DNA from: Actinophytocola sp.
Lineage (GTDB): Bacteria; Actinomycetota; Actinomycetes; Mycobacteriales; Pseudonocardiaceae
Length of the DNA: 64,000 nucleotides
Direction: 5' to 3'
NCBI GenBank assembly: GCA_009377395.1
Contig: WHUB01000011.1
Span: 16,079 to 80,078, forward strand
Notes under the pieces: model-generated
Database searches by the model: none
What the model saw: only the letters and a program-made list of their open reading frames with translations
Told to the model about the DNA's origin: nothing
Part shown: piece after piece, positions 49,348 through 58,835 of the stretch
Numbering within the stretch: position 1 is the first letter of the stretch
Layout: every line of letters starts with the position of its first letter
Program-made: the position numbers and the translations under genes

Positions 49348-49361
49348 CGGTGTTTACACCG
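49348..49361. promoter_or_regulatory. Palindrome CGGTGT-TT-ACACCG in the divergent phosphoketolase/GH65 promoter region
   Basis: A 6+2+6 inverted repeat lies midway between the phosphoketolase start and the GTG at 49428. It could be a shared operator for both sugar operons. No regulator gene is adjacent. Confidence 0.45.
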
Positions 49362-49427
49362 CGGTGCGACGGGCACTCGGCCCATGTGGCGGGGTAGGAG
49401 GACCCCGCGACACCGGGACCTCCTGCC

Positions 49428-52400
49428 GTGACGGCGCGCGCGAACGATGGTGAGGCTGAGACCGTGAGCAGTGTTCACGAGCCGGTGTGGATCGGCGACG
49501 GGCGGTACCGCGCGTTCCTGTTCGACCTCGACGGGGTGGTGACCGACACCGCGTCGGTGCACCAGCGTGCCTGGCAGCGGCTGTTCGACGCCGCGCTGCC
49601 CGCCGCGGGCTTCGACGCCGCGGACTACCGCGCCTACGTCGACGGCAGGGCGCGCATCGACGGTGTGACGGCGGTGCTCGCCGCCAAGGACGTGACACTG
49701 CCGCGCGGCGAGCCGGACGACGCGCCCGGCACCGGTACGGCATGGGCGCTGGCGAACCGGAAGAACGAGCTGTTCGCCGACGAGCTGGCCGCCCGGCCAC
49801 CGCAGGCGTTCGAGGGCACCGTCGCGCTGCTGCGCCGACTGCGCAAGGCAGGCGTCGCGACGGCGCTGGTGTCGGCCAGCAAGAACGCGGCCAGGGTGTT
49901 GGACGTCGCCGGGGTGGCCGAGCTGTTCGACACCCGGGTCGACGGCGCCGACGCCGAACAGCTCGGCCTGCCGGGCAAGCCGGATCCCGCGATGTTCACC
50001 GAGGCGGCCCGCAGGCTCGGCGTGACAGCGGCCGACGCCGTCGTCGTCGAGGACGCCATCGCCGGAGTCCAGGCGGGTGACGCGGGTGGCTTCGGCCTCG
50101 TCGTCGGCGTCGACCGGGGCGGCAACGCGGCCGGCCTCAGCACGGCGGGCGCCGACCTGGTCGTGACCGACCTCGGCCAGCTCCCGGTGCACACCGCCGA
50201 CCCGGACTGTCCACTGTGCGCCGACGTGCCCGGTGCCTGGCAGCTCGACTACGTCGGCACCGACCCCGGGCGCGAGGGAACCCACGAAGCGCTGCTCACG
50301 GTCGGGAACGGATATCTCGCCACCCGTGGCGCGGCGGCGGAGTCTGTCGACGACGGCGTGCACTATCCCGGCACCTACATGGCGGGGATCTACAACCGCG
50401 TGACCTCCGAGATCGACGGCGCCTCCCGCGAGGACGAGAGCATGGTCAACCTGCCGAACTGGCTGCCGTTGACGTTCCGGCCGGAGGGCGGGCAATGGCT
50501 GCGCGCGGGCGCGCCGGAGCCACGGCACGAACACCGCAGGCTCGACCTGCGCACCGGCGTGCTGCACCGGGAGCTCGTCACCGCCGACGCCGACGGCCGC
50601 GTGACTCGGCTGCGGCAGCAGCGGCTGGTGTCGATGGCCGACCCGCATCGGGCGGCACAGCGCACCGTGCTGATCCCGGAGAACTGGTCCGGCAGGCTTC
50701 AGGTGCGCGCCGGGATCGACGGCCGGGTGCGCAACCGCAACGTCACCGCCTTCGCCGCGCTCACCGATCGCCATCTCACCGACGTGACCACCGGAACCGC
50801 GCCCGGAGCGCTGGTCTGGCTCACCGCCGGCACCACGCAGTCGGAGATCAGCGTGGCGCTCTGCGCCCGCACCGATGTGCTGCGCGACGGTGTCCGCGCG
50901 AGCGCGCAGCGACATCTCGACGGCAAGGACGGCCTGATCGAGGAAGACCTGTCGCTGTCGGTGCGAGCGGGAGAGGAGATTACCGTCGACAAGACCGCGG
51001 CGGTGTTCTCCTCGCGTGACTGCGGCATCTCCGAGCCGCGCGACGCCGCGCTCGACGAGGTGGCCCGCAGCGGCGGCTTCGACGAGCTGCTGCGGGCGCA
51101 CACCGAGGCCTGGGAGCTGCTGTGGCAACGGTTCCGGGTGGAGCTCGATCACGCTCGCGGCCGGTTGCTGCCGCACGCCCGCGCGGTGAACCTGCACGTG
51201 TTCCATCTGGTGCAGAGCCTCTCGCCGCACACCGCCGAGCTGGACGCCGGGGTGCCCGCGCGCGGGCTGCACGGCGAGGGCTACCGGGGGCACGTGTTCT
51301 GGGACGAGATCTTCGTGCTGCCGTTCGTGAACTTCCGCATGCCCGAGCTGAGCCGGTCGCTGCTGCGCTACCGGTACCGGCGGCTGCCGCGCGCCCGCGA
51401 GCAGGCGACCGCGCTGGGGCTGCGCGGCGCGCTGTTCCCGTGGCAGAGCGGCAGCAGCGGCCGGGAGGAGACGCCGCTGTCCTTCTACAACCCGATGTCC
51501 GGCCGCTGGATGCCCGACAACTCACGGTTGCAGTACCACGTCGGGCTGGCCATCGCCTACAACACGTGGCGCTACTGGGAGACCACCGCCGACGCCGGGT
51601 TCCTGACCGAGTACGGCGCCGAGATGCTGGTCGAGGTCGCCCGGTTCTGGTCGGGCCTGGCCACCTACGACGCGGCCGCCGACCGCTACGATATCCGGGG
51701 CGTGATGGGGCCGGACGAGTTCCACGACGGTTACCCGGATGCCGCCGGGCGCGGCATCGACAACAGCGCCTACGTCAACCTGATGACGGCGTGGGTGCTG
51801 CGGCGGGCCCGCGACGCCTACGAGATCATCGGCGCCGACCACGGTGACGTGCTGTGGCGGCGGCTCGGTGTCGACGACGCCGAGCTGGCGCGCTGGGACC
51901 ACATCAGTCGCAGGCTGCGGGTGCCGTTCCTGGCCAACGGACTGCTCAGCCAGTTCGACGGTTTCGGCGAGCTGGCCGAGCTGGACTGGGACGACTACCG
52001 GCAGCGCTACGACGACATCGGCAGGCTCGACCTCATCCTGGAGGCCGAGAACGACTCGCCGAACCGCTACCAGGTGTGCAAGCAGGCCGACGTGCTGATG
52101 CTGCTGTACCTGTTCAGCGCGCAGGAGCTGACCGACCTGCTCGACAGGCTCGGCTACGACTTCGACCCGGCCACCATCCCGGACACCGTGGACTACTACC
52201 TCTCGCGCACCTCGCACGGCTCGACGTTGAGCCGCATCGCGCACTCCTGGGTGCTGGCGCGTACCGACCGGCGGCACTCCTGGCGGATGTTCACCGACGC
52301 GCTGCGCGCCGACCTCGACGACACGCAGGGCGGCACCACCCGCGAAGGCATCCACCTCGGCGCCATGGCGGGCACGCTCGACATCCTGGAACGCTGCTAC

Positions 52401-52637
52401 ACCGGCCTCAACGTGCGGAACGACGCGCTGTGGCTGCACCCGGCGCTGCCGGACGAGCTGTCGGAGCTGACGTTCGAGCTCCGCTACCGGCACCAGTGGG
52501 TGTCGGTGCGGGTCGGCCACACCGAGACGACGGTCTGCTCGCAGCCGAGCGGGGCGCAGCCGGTGGCGGTCGTCGTCGACGACGTCCGCTACGAGCTGGC
52601 CCCGGGCGGCTGCGTGTCGGTGCCGGGCTCCGGCTGA
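49428..52637 (+). CDS. Beta-phosphoglucomutase / GH65 glycoside phosphorylase fusion
   Basis: A 1069-aa bifunctional protein. Residues 20-255 are a HAD beta-phosphoglucomutase: FLFDLDGVVTD (Asp33, Asp35), LVSASKNAA, GKPDPAMF and VVEDAIAGVQAG. Residues 275-1069 are a family GH65 phosphorylase with an N-terminal beta-sandwich (LLTVGNGYLATRGA), an (alpha/alpha)6 barrel with HVFWDEIFVLP and the general acid Glu764 in GVMGPDEFHDGY, and a C-terminal beta-domain. GH65 enzymes phosphorolyse alpha-glucosides such as maltose or trehalose to beta-G1P, which the other half converts to G6P. M. tuberculosis has the two as separate genes (Rv3400, Rv3401). GTG at 49464 is an alternative start. Confidence 0.93.
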   Translation: MTARANDGEAETVSSVHEPVWIGDGRYRAFLFDLDGVVTDTASVHQRAWQRLFDAALPAAGFDAADYRAYVDGRARIDGVTAVLAAKDVTLPRGEPDDAPGTGTAWALANRKNELFADELAARPPQAFEGTVALLRRLRKAGVATALVSASKNAARVLDVAGVAELFDTRVDGADAEQLGLPGKPDPAMFTEAARRLGVTAADAVVVEDAIAGVQAGDAGGFGLVVGVDRGGNAAGLSTAGADLVVTDLGQLPVHTADPDCPLCADVPGAWQLDYVGTDPGREGTHEALLTVGNGYLATRGAAAESVDDGVHYPGTYMAGIYNRVTSEIDGASREDESMVNLPNWLPLTFRPEGGQWLRAGAPEPRHEHRRLDLRTGVLHRELVTADADGRVTRLRQQRLVSMADPHRAAQRTVLIPENWSGRLQVRAGIDGRVRNRNVTAFAALTDRHLTDVTTGTAPGALVWLTAGTTQSEISVALCARTDVLRDGVRASAQRHLDGKDGLIEEDLSLSVRAGEEITVDKTAAVFSSRDCGISEPRDAALDEVARSGGFDELLRAHTEAWELLWQRFRVELDHARGRLLPHARAVNLHVFHLVQSLSPHTAELDAGVPARGLHGEGYRGHVFWDEIFVLPFVNFRMPELSRSLLRYRYRRLPRAREQATALGLRGALFPWQSGSSGREETPLSFYNPMSGRWMPDNSRLQYHVGLAIAYNTWRYWETTADAGFLTEYGAEMLVEVARFWSGLATYDAAADRYDIRGVMGPDEFHDGYPDAAGRGIDNSAYVNLMTAWVLRRARDAYEIIGADHGDVLWRRLGVDDAELARWDHISRRLRVPFLANGLLSQFDGFGELAELDWDDYRQRYDDIGRLDLILEAENDSPNRYQVCKQADVLMLLYLFSAQELTDLLDRLGYDFDPATIPDTVDYYLSRTSHGSTLSRIAHSWVLARTDRRHSWRMFTDALRADLDDTQGGTTREGIHLGAMAGTLDILERCYTGLNVRNDALWLHPALPDELSELTFELRYRHQWVSVRVGHTETTVCSQPSGAQPVAVVVDDVRYELAPGGCVSVPGSG

Positions 52638-53933
52638 CTACTTCGGCTGGAGCACGAACAGGCCCTGTTCGATGCCGGACACCACGACGGTGCCGGAGTC
52701 GAAGTACGGGTAGTTGCTCCACGCGCCGTTGAACTCGGCCTTGTCGTCGGCGGGGTAGACGTCGAAGAACGCCGTCTCCCGCAGCCTGCCGCGCTCGACC
52801 TGCGTGCCGTCGAGGATGCGCAGCCCGGAGCGGTAGTTCGCCTCGTACACCGTCTCGCCCTTGATGTAGAGGTTGTGGTCGATCGCCTTGGTGTCGGCCA
52901 CATAGGTGCCGCGCAGCTTCGGGTCCGTCAGGCTGGTGACGTCGAGCAGGTACGTCGTGGTGTTGACGCCGTTCTCCTGCTCGTCGCCCTCGTCGTTGAA
53001 CACGAACGTGCCGGAGTCCTCCGTCAGCCAGCCCTGGTGGGTGTACTCGGCGCCCTGGTATTCGAACCGCGACAACTGCACCGGGTTGTCCTTGTCGGTG
53101 ATGTCGACGATCGTGACCGTGTCCTCGTTGGAGTTGAACAGGATCTCGTGGTTCGTGAAGCGCTGATCCGGGCCGGTGTAGGTCACCGCCTGGGTGTCGT
53201 GGGTGTAGCCGTCGGCGTCGACGCAGCCGACGAACTCAGGCGACTTCGGCGACCGGATGTCGACGATGTGCGGCCCGCCGCTACAGGTGAGCGAGCCGAT
53301 GATGTAGGCGAACCCGGAGTCCTCGTTGATCGCGATGTTGTGCGCGCCGCCGACCAGCGGGTAGTGCGCGTCCTCGGTCCACTCCTGCGGCTCGCTCACG
53401 CCGCGCAGCCGGGTCAGGTCGAACACCTGCATGCCGTGGAGGGGTTCCTCGCTGACGATGTAGGCGTGCTTGTTGTAGACCTTGATGTCCCGCCAGGTGG
53501 CGAACAGCGTCTCCACCGGCTGGTGTGACGGCAGCATGCCCAGGTAGGCCGGGTCGGTCGGCGTGGTGACGTCGACGATCGCAGTGCCGCTCGTCGTGCC
53601 GAGCAGCGCGTACTCGCGCCCGGTCTTCGGGTCGGTCCAGCCCCAGACGTCGTTGGCCGCCTTGGGGGCGCCGACCTCCGACAGTGGCAGGTACGCGGCC
53701 AGGTCGACGCCGCGGCACGGGAACGGCCCGGCCGCGCCGCGCTCGCACGGGACGTCGTAGAGCGGCCCGTCCGGTGCGTCGGCGGCACTGGTGTTCGGGG
53801 TGAAATGGTCGCGGACGGCGTCGGCCGGGTCGTCGTGCGCGGCGGCCTGTGTCGGCAGCGCGACGATGCCCAGACCGAGCAGAGCCGGTACGAGCAGTCC
53901 CAGCAGTCTGGCGCGTCGGGTGGGTAGGCGCAT
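52638..53933 (-). CDS. Secreted LVIVD-repeat beta-propeller protein (choice-of-anchor B type)
   Basis: A 431-aa exported protein. The signal peptide (RRARLLGLLVPALLGLGIVALPTQAAA) ends near residue 32. At least four LVIVD-type repeats are visible: TAIVDVTTPTDPAYLG, HIVDIRSPKSPEFVG, VTIVDITDKDNPVQLS and YLLDVTSLTDPKLRG, each followed by a beta-rich segment. This implies a beta-propeller. Cys pairs (VPCERG, FPCRG, TCSGG, GCVDAD) could form disulfides. No enzymatic motif is seen. Start supported by AAGGAGGAGG before the ATG at 53933. It is divergent from the protease gene. Confidence 0.88.
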   Translation of the reverse strand: MRLPTRRARLLGLLVPALLGLGIVALPTQAAAHDDPADAVRDHFTPNTSAADAPDGPLYDVPCERGAAGPFPCRGVDLAAYLPLSEVGAPKAANDVWGWTDPKTGREYALLGTTSGTAIVDVTTPTDPAYLGMLPSHQPVETLFATWRDIKVYNKHAYIVSEEPLHGMQVFDLTRLRGVSEPQEWTEDAHYPLVGGAHNIAINEDSGFAYIIGSLTCSGGPHIVDIRSPKSPEFVGCVDADGYTHDTQAVTYTGPDQRFTNHEILFNSNEDTVTIVDITDKDNPVQLSRFEYQGAEYTHQGWLTEDSGTFVFNDEGDEQENGVNTTTYLLDVTSLTDPKLRGTYVADTKAIDHNLYIKGETVYEANYRSGLRILDGTQVERGRLRETAFFDVYPADDKAEFNGAWSNYPYFDSGTVVVSGIEQGLFVLQPK

Positions 53934-54124
53934 CGATCCTCCTCCTTGGTTTCGGTAGGTGGTTCAACGCGCGAAGTGGCTGCTGGTTGCGCGAAACCGA
54001 ATTCCGTTCGGAATGTCCGTGTCGTGGGCGATGGTCACCCCGGTCAGGGCATTTCTGCTCTGCATCGGCGGGGTCGCCGGCGCCTACGGTCGGGGGCGGA
54101 GCTACCGCGAGGAGGAGACAGCCG

Positions 54125-55315
54125 ATGAAGGCGACGCTGTCGCTCGGTCGCATCGCCGGGGTGCGGGTCGGACTGCACTGGAGCGTGCTCGGCATCGTGG
54201 CGATCCTGGTGTCGCTGGCGCTGGCCCGCTGGCCGGTCGTCGTGCCCGGCTACTCCTGGCTCGCGTACGCCATCGCGGCGGTGGTCACGGCGGTGCTGTT
54301 CGTCGGCTCGCTGCTGGCGCACGAGCTCGCGCACGCCGTCATCGCCCGCCGGGAGAAGGTGGACGTCGACGGCATCACGCTGTGGCTGCTCGGCGGGATC
54401 GCGCGGCTGCGGGGCGAGGCCGTCACGCCGGGCGCGGCGTTGCGGATCGCTGCGGTCGGACCGGCGATGAGCCTGCTGCTGTCGGCGGTGTTCGGTCTGA
54501 TCGTGCTGCCGTTCGCGGGCGGGGGCGGCAGTCCGCTCGCGGCCGTGACGTTCGGCTACCTCGCCGTGATCAACGTCGTGTTGGCGGTGTTCAACCTGAT
54601 CCCCGCCGCGCCGCTCGACGGCGGTCGCATCCTGCGCGCCGCGCTGTGGGCGTGGCGCGGCGACCGGGACGAGGCCGCGGTGTGGAGTGCCCGCGCCGGC
54701 CGTGCGTTCGGGTTCGGCCTGGTCCTGCTCGGCGCGGTGTGGCTGCTGACCGGCAACGGCGCGGACGGGCTGTGGTGGATCCTGATCGGGCTGTTCATCG
54801 TGACCGTCGCCAGCGCGGAGGAGCGGCAGGCCGAGCTGAGTGGTTCGCTGCGGGACGTGCTGGTCGCCGACGTGATGACCCGCGACCCGGAGACCGTGGA
54901 CGGCGATCGCACGGTCGCCGACTTCATCCGGATCGACGCGCTGGTCCGCAAGCACTCCGCGTACCCGATCGTCGACGACCACGGCGGGGTGCGCGGCCTC
55001 GTCACGCTGAGCCGGATCAAGCGCGTGCCGCCCGAGCGGCGGGCGACCACCACGCTGGCCGACGTCGCGTGCCCGCCCGAGCGGATTCCGATGAGCTGGC
55101 CTGCGGAGCGGCTGACCGACCTGCTGCCGAGGATGGCCGGCTGTGAGGACGGCAGGGCGCTGGTGTATGCCGACGACGTGCTCGTCGGCATCGTGACCTC
55201 CCGCGACATCAGCCACGCCGTGGCCGTCAGCGACCTGAACGACACCCGTCGCATCGTGCATCCCGCCGGGTACGGCGAGCCCATGACGGTTCAGCAAGAC
55301 AAACGCTCGATTTGA
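54125..55315 (+). CDS. Site-2 protease with CBS domains (Rip3-like)
   Basis: A 396-aa membrane metalloprotease matching M. tuberculosis Rip3 (Rv2625c) in length and layout. The zinc motif is HELAH in LLAHELAHAVIARRE, and the second site is APLDGGRILRAALW. Six transmembrane helices lie in the first 240 residues. The C-terminal part has two CBS domains (VADVMTRDPETVDGDRTVADFI, SAYPIVDDHGGVRGLV, GRALVYADDVLVGIVTSRDI), which bind adenyl nucleotides in other proteins and may regulate cleavage. GAGGAGG precedes the ATG. It is the second protease of this class in the window and differs from the one at 12960. Confidence 0.93.
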   Translation: MKATLSLGRIAGVRVGLHWSVLGIVAILVSLALARWPVVVPGYSWLAYAIAAVVTAVLFVGSLLAHELAHAVIARREKVDVDGITLWLLGGIARLRGEAVTPGAALRIAAVGPAMSLLLSAVFGLIVLPFAGGGGSPLAAVTFGYLAVINVVLAVFNLIPAAPLDGGRILRAALWAWRGDRDEAAVWSARAGRAFGFGLVLLGAVWLLTGNGADGLWWILIGLFIVTVASAEERQAELSGSLRDVLVADVMTRDPETVDGDRTVADFIRIDALVRKHSAYPIVDDHGGVRGLVTLSRIKRVPPERRATTTLADVACPPERIPMSWPAERLTDLLPRMAGCEDGRALVYADDVLVGIVTSRDISHAVAVSDLNDTRRIVHPAGYGEPMTVQQDKRSI

Positions 55316-55363
55316 CATACCTCGCGGCGAGCGGCTGGTACGCCGTCGCGGTCGCGGCCCCGC

Positions 55364-55435
55364 AACTTCGGAGCGCTGCTCGGCGACTTCCTCGACCGCC
55401 GCGTCCGCTCCCGGCTGGCGCAGTTCGGGCTCTGA
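55364..55435 (+). pseudogene. Possible C-terminal gene remnant
   Basis: An in-frame run encodes NFGALLGDFLDRRVRSRL and then AQFGL before a TGA at 55433. Its composition looks like a real protein C-terminus. No start precedes it: the frame is closed by a TGA at 55313. It lies in the 130-bp gap between two convergent genes. The source gene is not identified. Confidence 0.3.
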
Positions 55436-55445
55436 CTCGCGGTCC

Positions 55446-56708
55446 TCACGTGCGGCGGAGGAGCGGGATGCTGATGACGAGCAGGACGCCCGCGACGAGA
55501 AAGATCGAGGAGTAGCCCTTGGTGTCGGCGAAGGCCAGGAACGGGAGGGACTGGGTGTACTTGATCGCCAGCCCCGACAGCAGCGGCCCCGCCAGCACGC
55601 CGAGTCCCCGGCTGAGCCCGAACACCCCGGCGCCGGTGCCGTGATCGGACACCCGGGGCAGCAGCTCCATCAGCAGTGAGTACGGCAGCGTCATCAGGAT
55701 CACCGCGGCGAAGGCGACCGGCGCGATGGCGGCGACGAACACGGTGTCGGTGGTCACGACGGCAGGCAGCAGCCCGACCGCGAACACCAGCAGCCCGTAC
55801 CGCATGGTCTTGCGGTGTCCGTACCGGTCCGCCAGTAACCCGGACAACGGCGCCGCGAGCACCGCGGCGCCGCCGACGGCCGCCAGCGCCGTCGACGACT
55901 CGGTGAGCGAGAAGCCGAGGCCGATGGTGAAGTACAGCACCGCGAACGTCCGCAGCGCGGCGATGGCGCCTTCCCAGCAGGCGTTGGCGAAGAACCACGC
56001 TTTCATCCGCGGGTCCCTGGCCAGCAGGCCCAGGCTGCGCGTGATGCTGCCGCGCTGAACCGGCGCGTCGGGCGCGGGCCATGGCCGGGTCCGCAGCGCG
56101 AGGTACAGCCCGCCGGTGAAGACCGCGATCGCGCAGGCGCCGATCGCGAACGGCAGCGGCTGCGCCACGCCCAGCAGGTAGCCGCCACCTGAGATGCCGA
56201 GCAGCAGCCCGGCTGATCGCATGCCGCCCTGGAACCCGATCGACCGGCCCCGGAAGTCGTGCGGCACCAGATCGGGGTACAGCGCGTAGTACGGCGTGTA
56301 GTAGGCGAAGTAGCCGATGAAGAACACGCCGATCGCGACGGCGAGCCAGACAAGCTTGCCTGCGGCGAACGGCATCACGGCCAGCGCGGCAATGGCGATG
56401 ATGCCGCCCGCGAAGAGGATGGCGTACCGGCCTCCGATGCGGCGGCTCACGTGGTCGGACATGCCGCCCGCCAGCAGCGGCACGAACAGCGAGAAGAGAC
56501 CTTCGCCGCCGATCAGCATGCCGGTGGTCGCCGGTCCCGAGAGCTGGTGGATCAGCACCGGCCCGTAGGTGGTGACCAGCGTGTAGGCGAGGGCGGCGCC
56601 GAAGGCGGGCAGACCGAGCCCGAGCAGGAAGGTGCGCTCGTTCCACCGCAGCGCGCGGTGTCCCGGCTCCGAGGCACTCCGGTCTCGGCTCGCCTCCTCG
56701 GCCGGCAT
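55446..56708 (-). CDS. Major facilitator superfamily transporter
   Basis: A 420-aa membrane protein with about 12 helices. The text FLLGLGLPAFGAALAYTLVTTYGPVLIHQL and GGMSDHVSRRIGGR (cytoplasmic loop 2-3 motif) resembles the sucrose/maltose-type MFS symporters (SLC45/GPH-like); LLADRYGHRKTM is the second-half equivalent. A sugar substrate is a guess supported weakly by the GH65 fusion 3 kb away. GAGGAGG precedes the ATG at 56708. The neighbouring 137-aa gene is transcribed in the same direction with 23 bp between. Confidence 0.85.
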   Translation of the reverse strand: MPAEEASRDRSASEPGHRALRWNERTFLLGLGLPAFGAALAYTLVTTYGPVLIHQLSGPATTGMLIGGEGLFSLFVPLLAGGMSDHVSRRIGGRYAILFAGGIIAIAALAVMPFAAGKLVWLAVAIGVFFIGYFAYYTPYYALYPDLVPHDFRGRSIGFQGGMRSAGLLLGISGGGYLLGVAQPLPFAIGACAIAVFTGGLYLALRTRPWPAPDAPVQRGSITRSLGLLARDPRMKAWFFANACWEGAIAALRTFAVLYFTIGLGFSLTESSTALAAVGGAAVLAAPLSGLLADRYGHRKTMRYGLLVFAVGLLPAVVTTDTVFVAAIAPVAFAAVILMTLPYSLLMELLPRVSDHGTGAGVFGLSRGLGVLAGPLLSGLAIKYTQSLPFLAFADTKGYSSIFLVAGVLLVISIPLLRRT

Positions 56709-56731
56709 GCTGGCCTCCTCGCCCGATCAGG

Positions 56732-57145
56732 TCAGCTCGACGGCTGCGACGCGCCTTGCGTCTCGTTCAGCGCGGCGAGACCGGCGGCGAACGCGGTCGA
56801 CCCGCCTGCCAGCACGAGCATCAGCAGCCTGCCCCGGCGCGGCAGCCGCCGCCACGAGATCAGCGTCGCCGTCGCGTCCACCGCGTCCGCGGCGCCACCG
56901 GCCATGATCCACGGCCGCATCTCACCGCCGGTCGCCGCGGCCGCGGCCATCCCGGCGCCCAGGCCGACGTCGCGACCGCCGAGAGCGCGGCCGAACACCG
57001 CCGCCGCGGCGGCGGGCCGGACCTTGCCGACCCAGGGCGCGGCCACCCGCTCCGGCTGGACCAGGGCGATGGCGCCGAGCGCGGCGCGCGCCAGTCCCCA
57101 CAGTCCTGCCGCGGGACGTACGGCCTGGCTGAGATCGGTCGTCAT
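56732..57145 (-). CDS. Hypothetical membrane protein (137 aa)
   Basis: A 137-aa protein with three to four hydrophobic segments, including GLWGLARAALGAIALVQP, GLGAGMAAAAATGG and LLMLVLAGGSTAFAAGLAAL. The layout resembles the DUF4267 family of small membrane proteins, which I cannot confirm. GAAGGAG precedes the ATG at 57145, so a longer upstream frame is rejected. It is likely in operon with the MFS gene and divergent from the epimerase gene. Confidence 0.7.
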   Translation of the reverse strand: MTTDLSQAVRPAAGLWGLARAALGAIALVQPERVAAPWVGKVRPAAAAAVFGRALGGRDVGLGAGMAAAAATGGEMRPWIMAGGAADAVDATATLISWRRLPRRGRLLMLVLAGGSTAFAAGLAALNETQGASQPSS

Positions 57146-57325
57146 GGTGAAGCTCCTTCGTGTCGTTGTCCGGCACCACAACCTGTAGCGCGACTGTTGA
57201 CCAGGCGCCAGTCGGACTCCGTTCCGACCGCTCGATTGACCGCGCTGATGGCGGGTACCCAGCTGACCAGAGACAACGCCTCCCACAGCGGGAAGGGGCG
57301 GCGGCGACCCGAAGGGAGCGACACC

Positions 57326-58396
57326 GTGGCTGACGGACTGAGAGTGGCCGTGACCGGCGCGACAGGGAACATCGGCACCAGCGTGGTGCAGGAACTCTCC
57401 CGGGAGCCTCGGGTCGCCTCGATCCTGGGCATCGCGCGCCGGGACACCTCCTGGCGAGTGCCGAAACTCGACATCAGGGCGATCGACATCGCCGATCCCG
57501 GCTCCGGCGACGAGCTCGAGCGCGCGTTCGACGGCTGCGACGTGGTGATCCATCTGGCCTGGCTGTTCCAGCCGACCCGGGATCCGGTCGCGACCTGGCA
57601 GACCAACGTCATCGGCGGGATGCGGGTGTTCGATGCCGCCGCCCGAGCCGCGGTGCCCGCGCTGGTCTACAGCTCGTCGGTCGGTGCGTACTCACCGGGA
57701 CCGGACGGCGAGCCGGTCACCGAGAGCTGGCCGACGCACGGCTGGCCGGGCGCGGCCTACACCAGGGAGAAGGCGTACCTGGAACGCGCGCTGGACAGCG
57801 TCGAGCGGGACAATCCCGGCACCAGGGTGGTGCGGATGCGCCCGGCGTTCGTCTTCAAACAGACCTCGGCGGCCGAGCAGCGCAGGCTGTTCGCCGGCCC
57901 GCTGCTGCCGGGCAAGCTGGTGCAGCGCAAGTACATCCCGCTGGTGCCGGACATCGCTGGACTGCGGCTGCAGACCGTGCACGGGTCCGATGTCGCCGAC
58001 GCGTTCCGCATCGCCGCCGTCACCGAGGCGCGCGGCGCGTACAACATCGCGGCCGACCCGGTGATCGACAGCGCGACCATCGCGGATCTGCTTGGGGCAC
58101 GCTCGGTGCCGCTGCCAGCCGGTCCGCTGCGAGCGCTGCTCTCGGCGGCCTGGCACGCGCACGTGGTGCCCGCCTCGCCGGGGCTGTTCGACGCGGTGCT
58201 CCGGCTGCCGGTGATGGACACCACCAGGGCGCGGGTCGACCTCGGCTGGGCGCCCCGCTACAGCGCCACCGAGGCGCTCGAGGACTTCTTCGACGGACTC
58301 AGCGAGGGCCACGGAATGAGCACGCCCCCGCTGCAACCGGCGGGACCGGTCGATCGGCTCTGCGAGTTCTCCGACGCGGCACGCGATCGGGCCTAG
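57326..58396 (+). CDS. NAD-dependent epimerase/dehydratase family protein
   Basis: A 356-aa extended short-chain dehydrogenase. The Rossmann motif is VAVTGATGNIGTSVV (GxxGxxG) near the N-terminus, DVVIHLAWLF follows, and the catalytic pair is Tyr-x3-Lys in AAYTREKAYLE with YSSSVGAYSPG supplying the Ser. The end region varies and gives no substrate. The GTG at 57326 follows GAAGGGAG. A GGGTAC box at 57253-57258 could be part of a SigB-type promoter, but its -35 match is weak. Next genes are small envelope proteins in the same direction. Confidence 0.9.
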   Translation: MADGLRVAVTGATGNIGTSVVQELSREPRVASILGIARRDTSWRVPKLDIRAIDIADPGSGDELERAFDGCDVVIHLAWLFQPTRDPVATWQTNVIGGMRVFDAAARAAVPALVYSSSVGAYSPGPDGEPVTESWPTHGWPGAAYTREKAYLERALDSVERDNPGTRVVRMRPAFVFKQTSAAEQRRLFAGPLLPGKLVQRKYIPLVPDIAGLRLQTVHGSDVADAFRIAAVTEARGAYNIAADPVIDSATIADLLGARSVPLPAGPLRALLSAAWHAHVVPASPGLFDAVLRLPVMDTTRARVDLGWAPRYSATEALEDFFDGLSEGHGMSTPPLQPAGPVDRLCEFSDAARDRA

Positions 58397-58409
58397 GAAG
58401 GAGGTTGAC

Positions 58410-58835
58410 ATGACCAACACACACACAGCGGGCGAGGTCCGCGAGGACGGTCACGACCGCTCGACCACGCAACTGGTGCGGGATATCTCCCAGCAGACCT
58501 CGCACCTGATGCGGGCGGAAGCGAAGCTGGCGGTCCGCGAGGTGACCGCGAAGGCCAAGCGCGGCGCGGCCGGTGGTGGCCTGCTCGCCGCGGCCGCCGC
58601 GACCGCGTTCTTCGGCGTCGCGGCCCTGTTGGCCGCACTGATCATGGTGATCGCGATCGGTCTGCCCGGCTGGGCGGCCGCGCTCATCACGGGCGGTGGG
58701 CTTGTCATCATTGCCGCCCTGCTCGGCGTCGTCGGCGGGGCCATGATGCGCAAGGCGTCGCCGCCGATGCCCGACGACACCATTACCAGCGTCAAGACTG
58801 ACGTCGACTCGGTGAAGGAGAGTGCACACCGATGA
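58410..58835 (+). CDS. Actinobacterial holin-X-type (phage holin family) membrane protein
   Basis: A 141-aa protein with a polar N-terminus (STTQLVRDISQQTSHLMRAEAKLAVREV) and two hydrophobic helices (about 60-82 and 88-110), matching the PF07332 layout. Despite the name these are common chromosomal proteins in actinobacteria, often in stress-induced clusters, and no phage genes are near. AAGGAGG precedes the ATG. It overlaps the next gene by 4 bp (ATGA). Confidence 0.85.
   Translation: MTNTHTAGEVREDGHDRSTTQLVRDISQQTSHLMRAEAKLAVREVTAKAKRGAAGGGLLAAAAATAFFGVAALLAALIMVIAIGLPGWAAALITGGGLVIIAALLGVVGGAMMRKASPPMPDDTITSVKTDVDSVKESAHR

Noticed and set aside
58410..58835. Holin-family protein as a prophage marker
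   Set aside because: The family is a common chromosomal one in actinobacteria, and no integrase, endolysin or structural phage gene is near.
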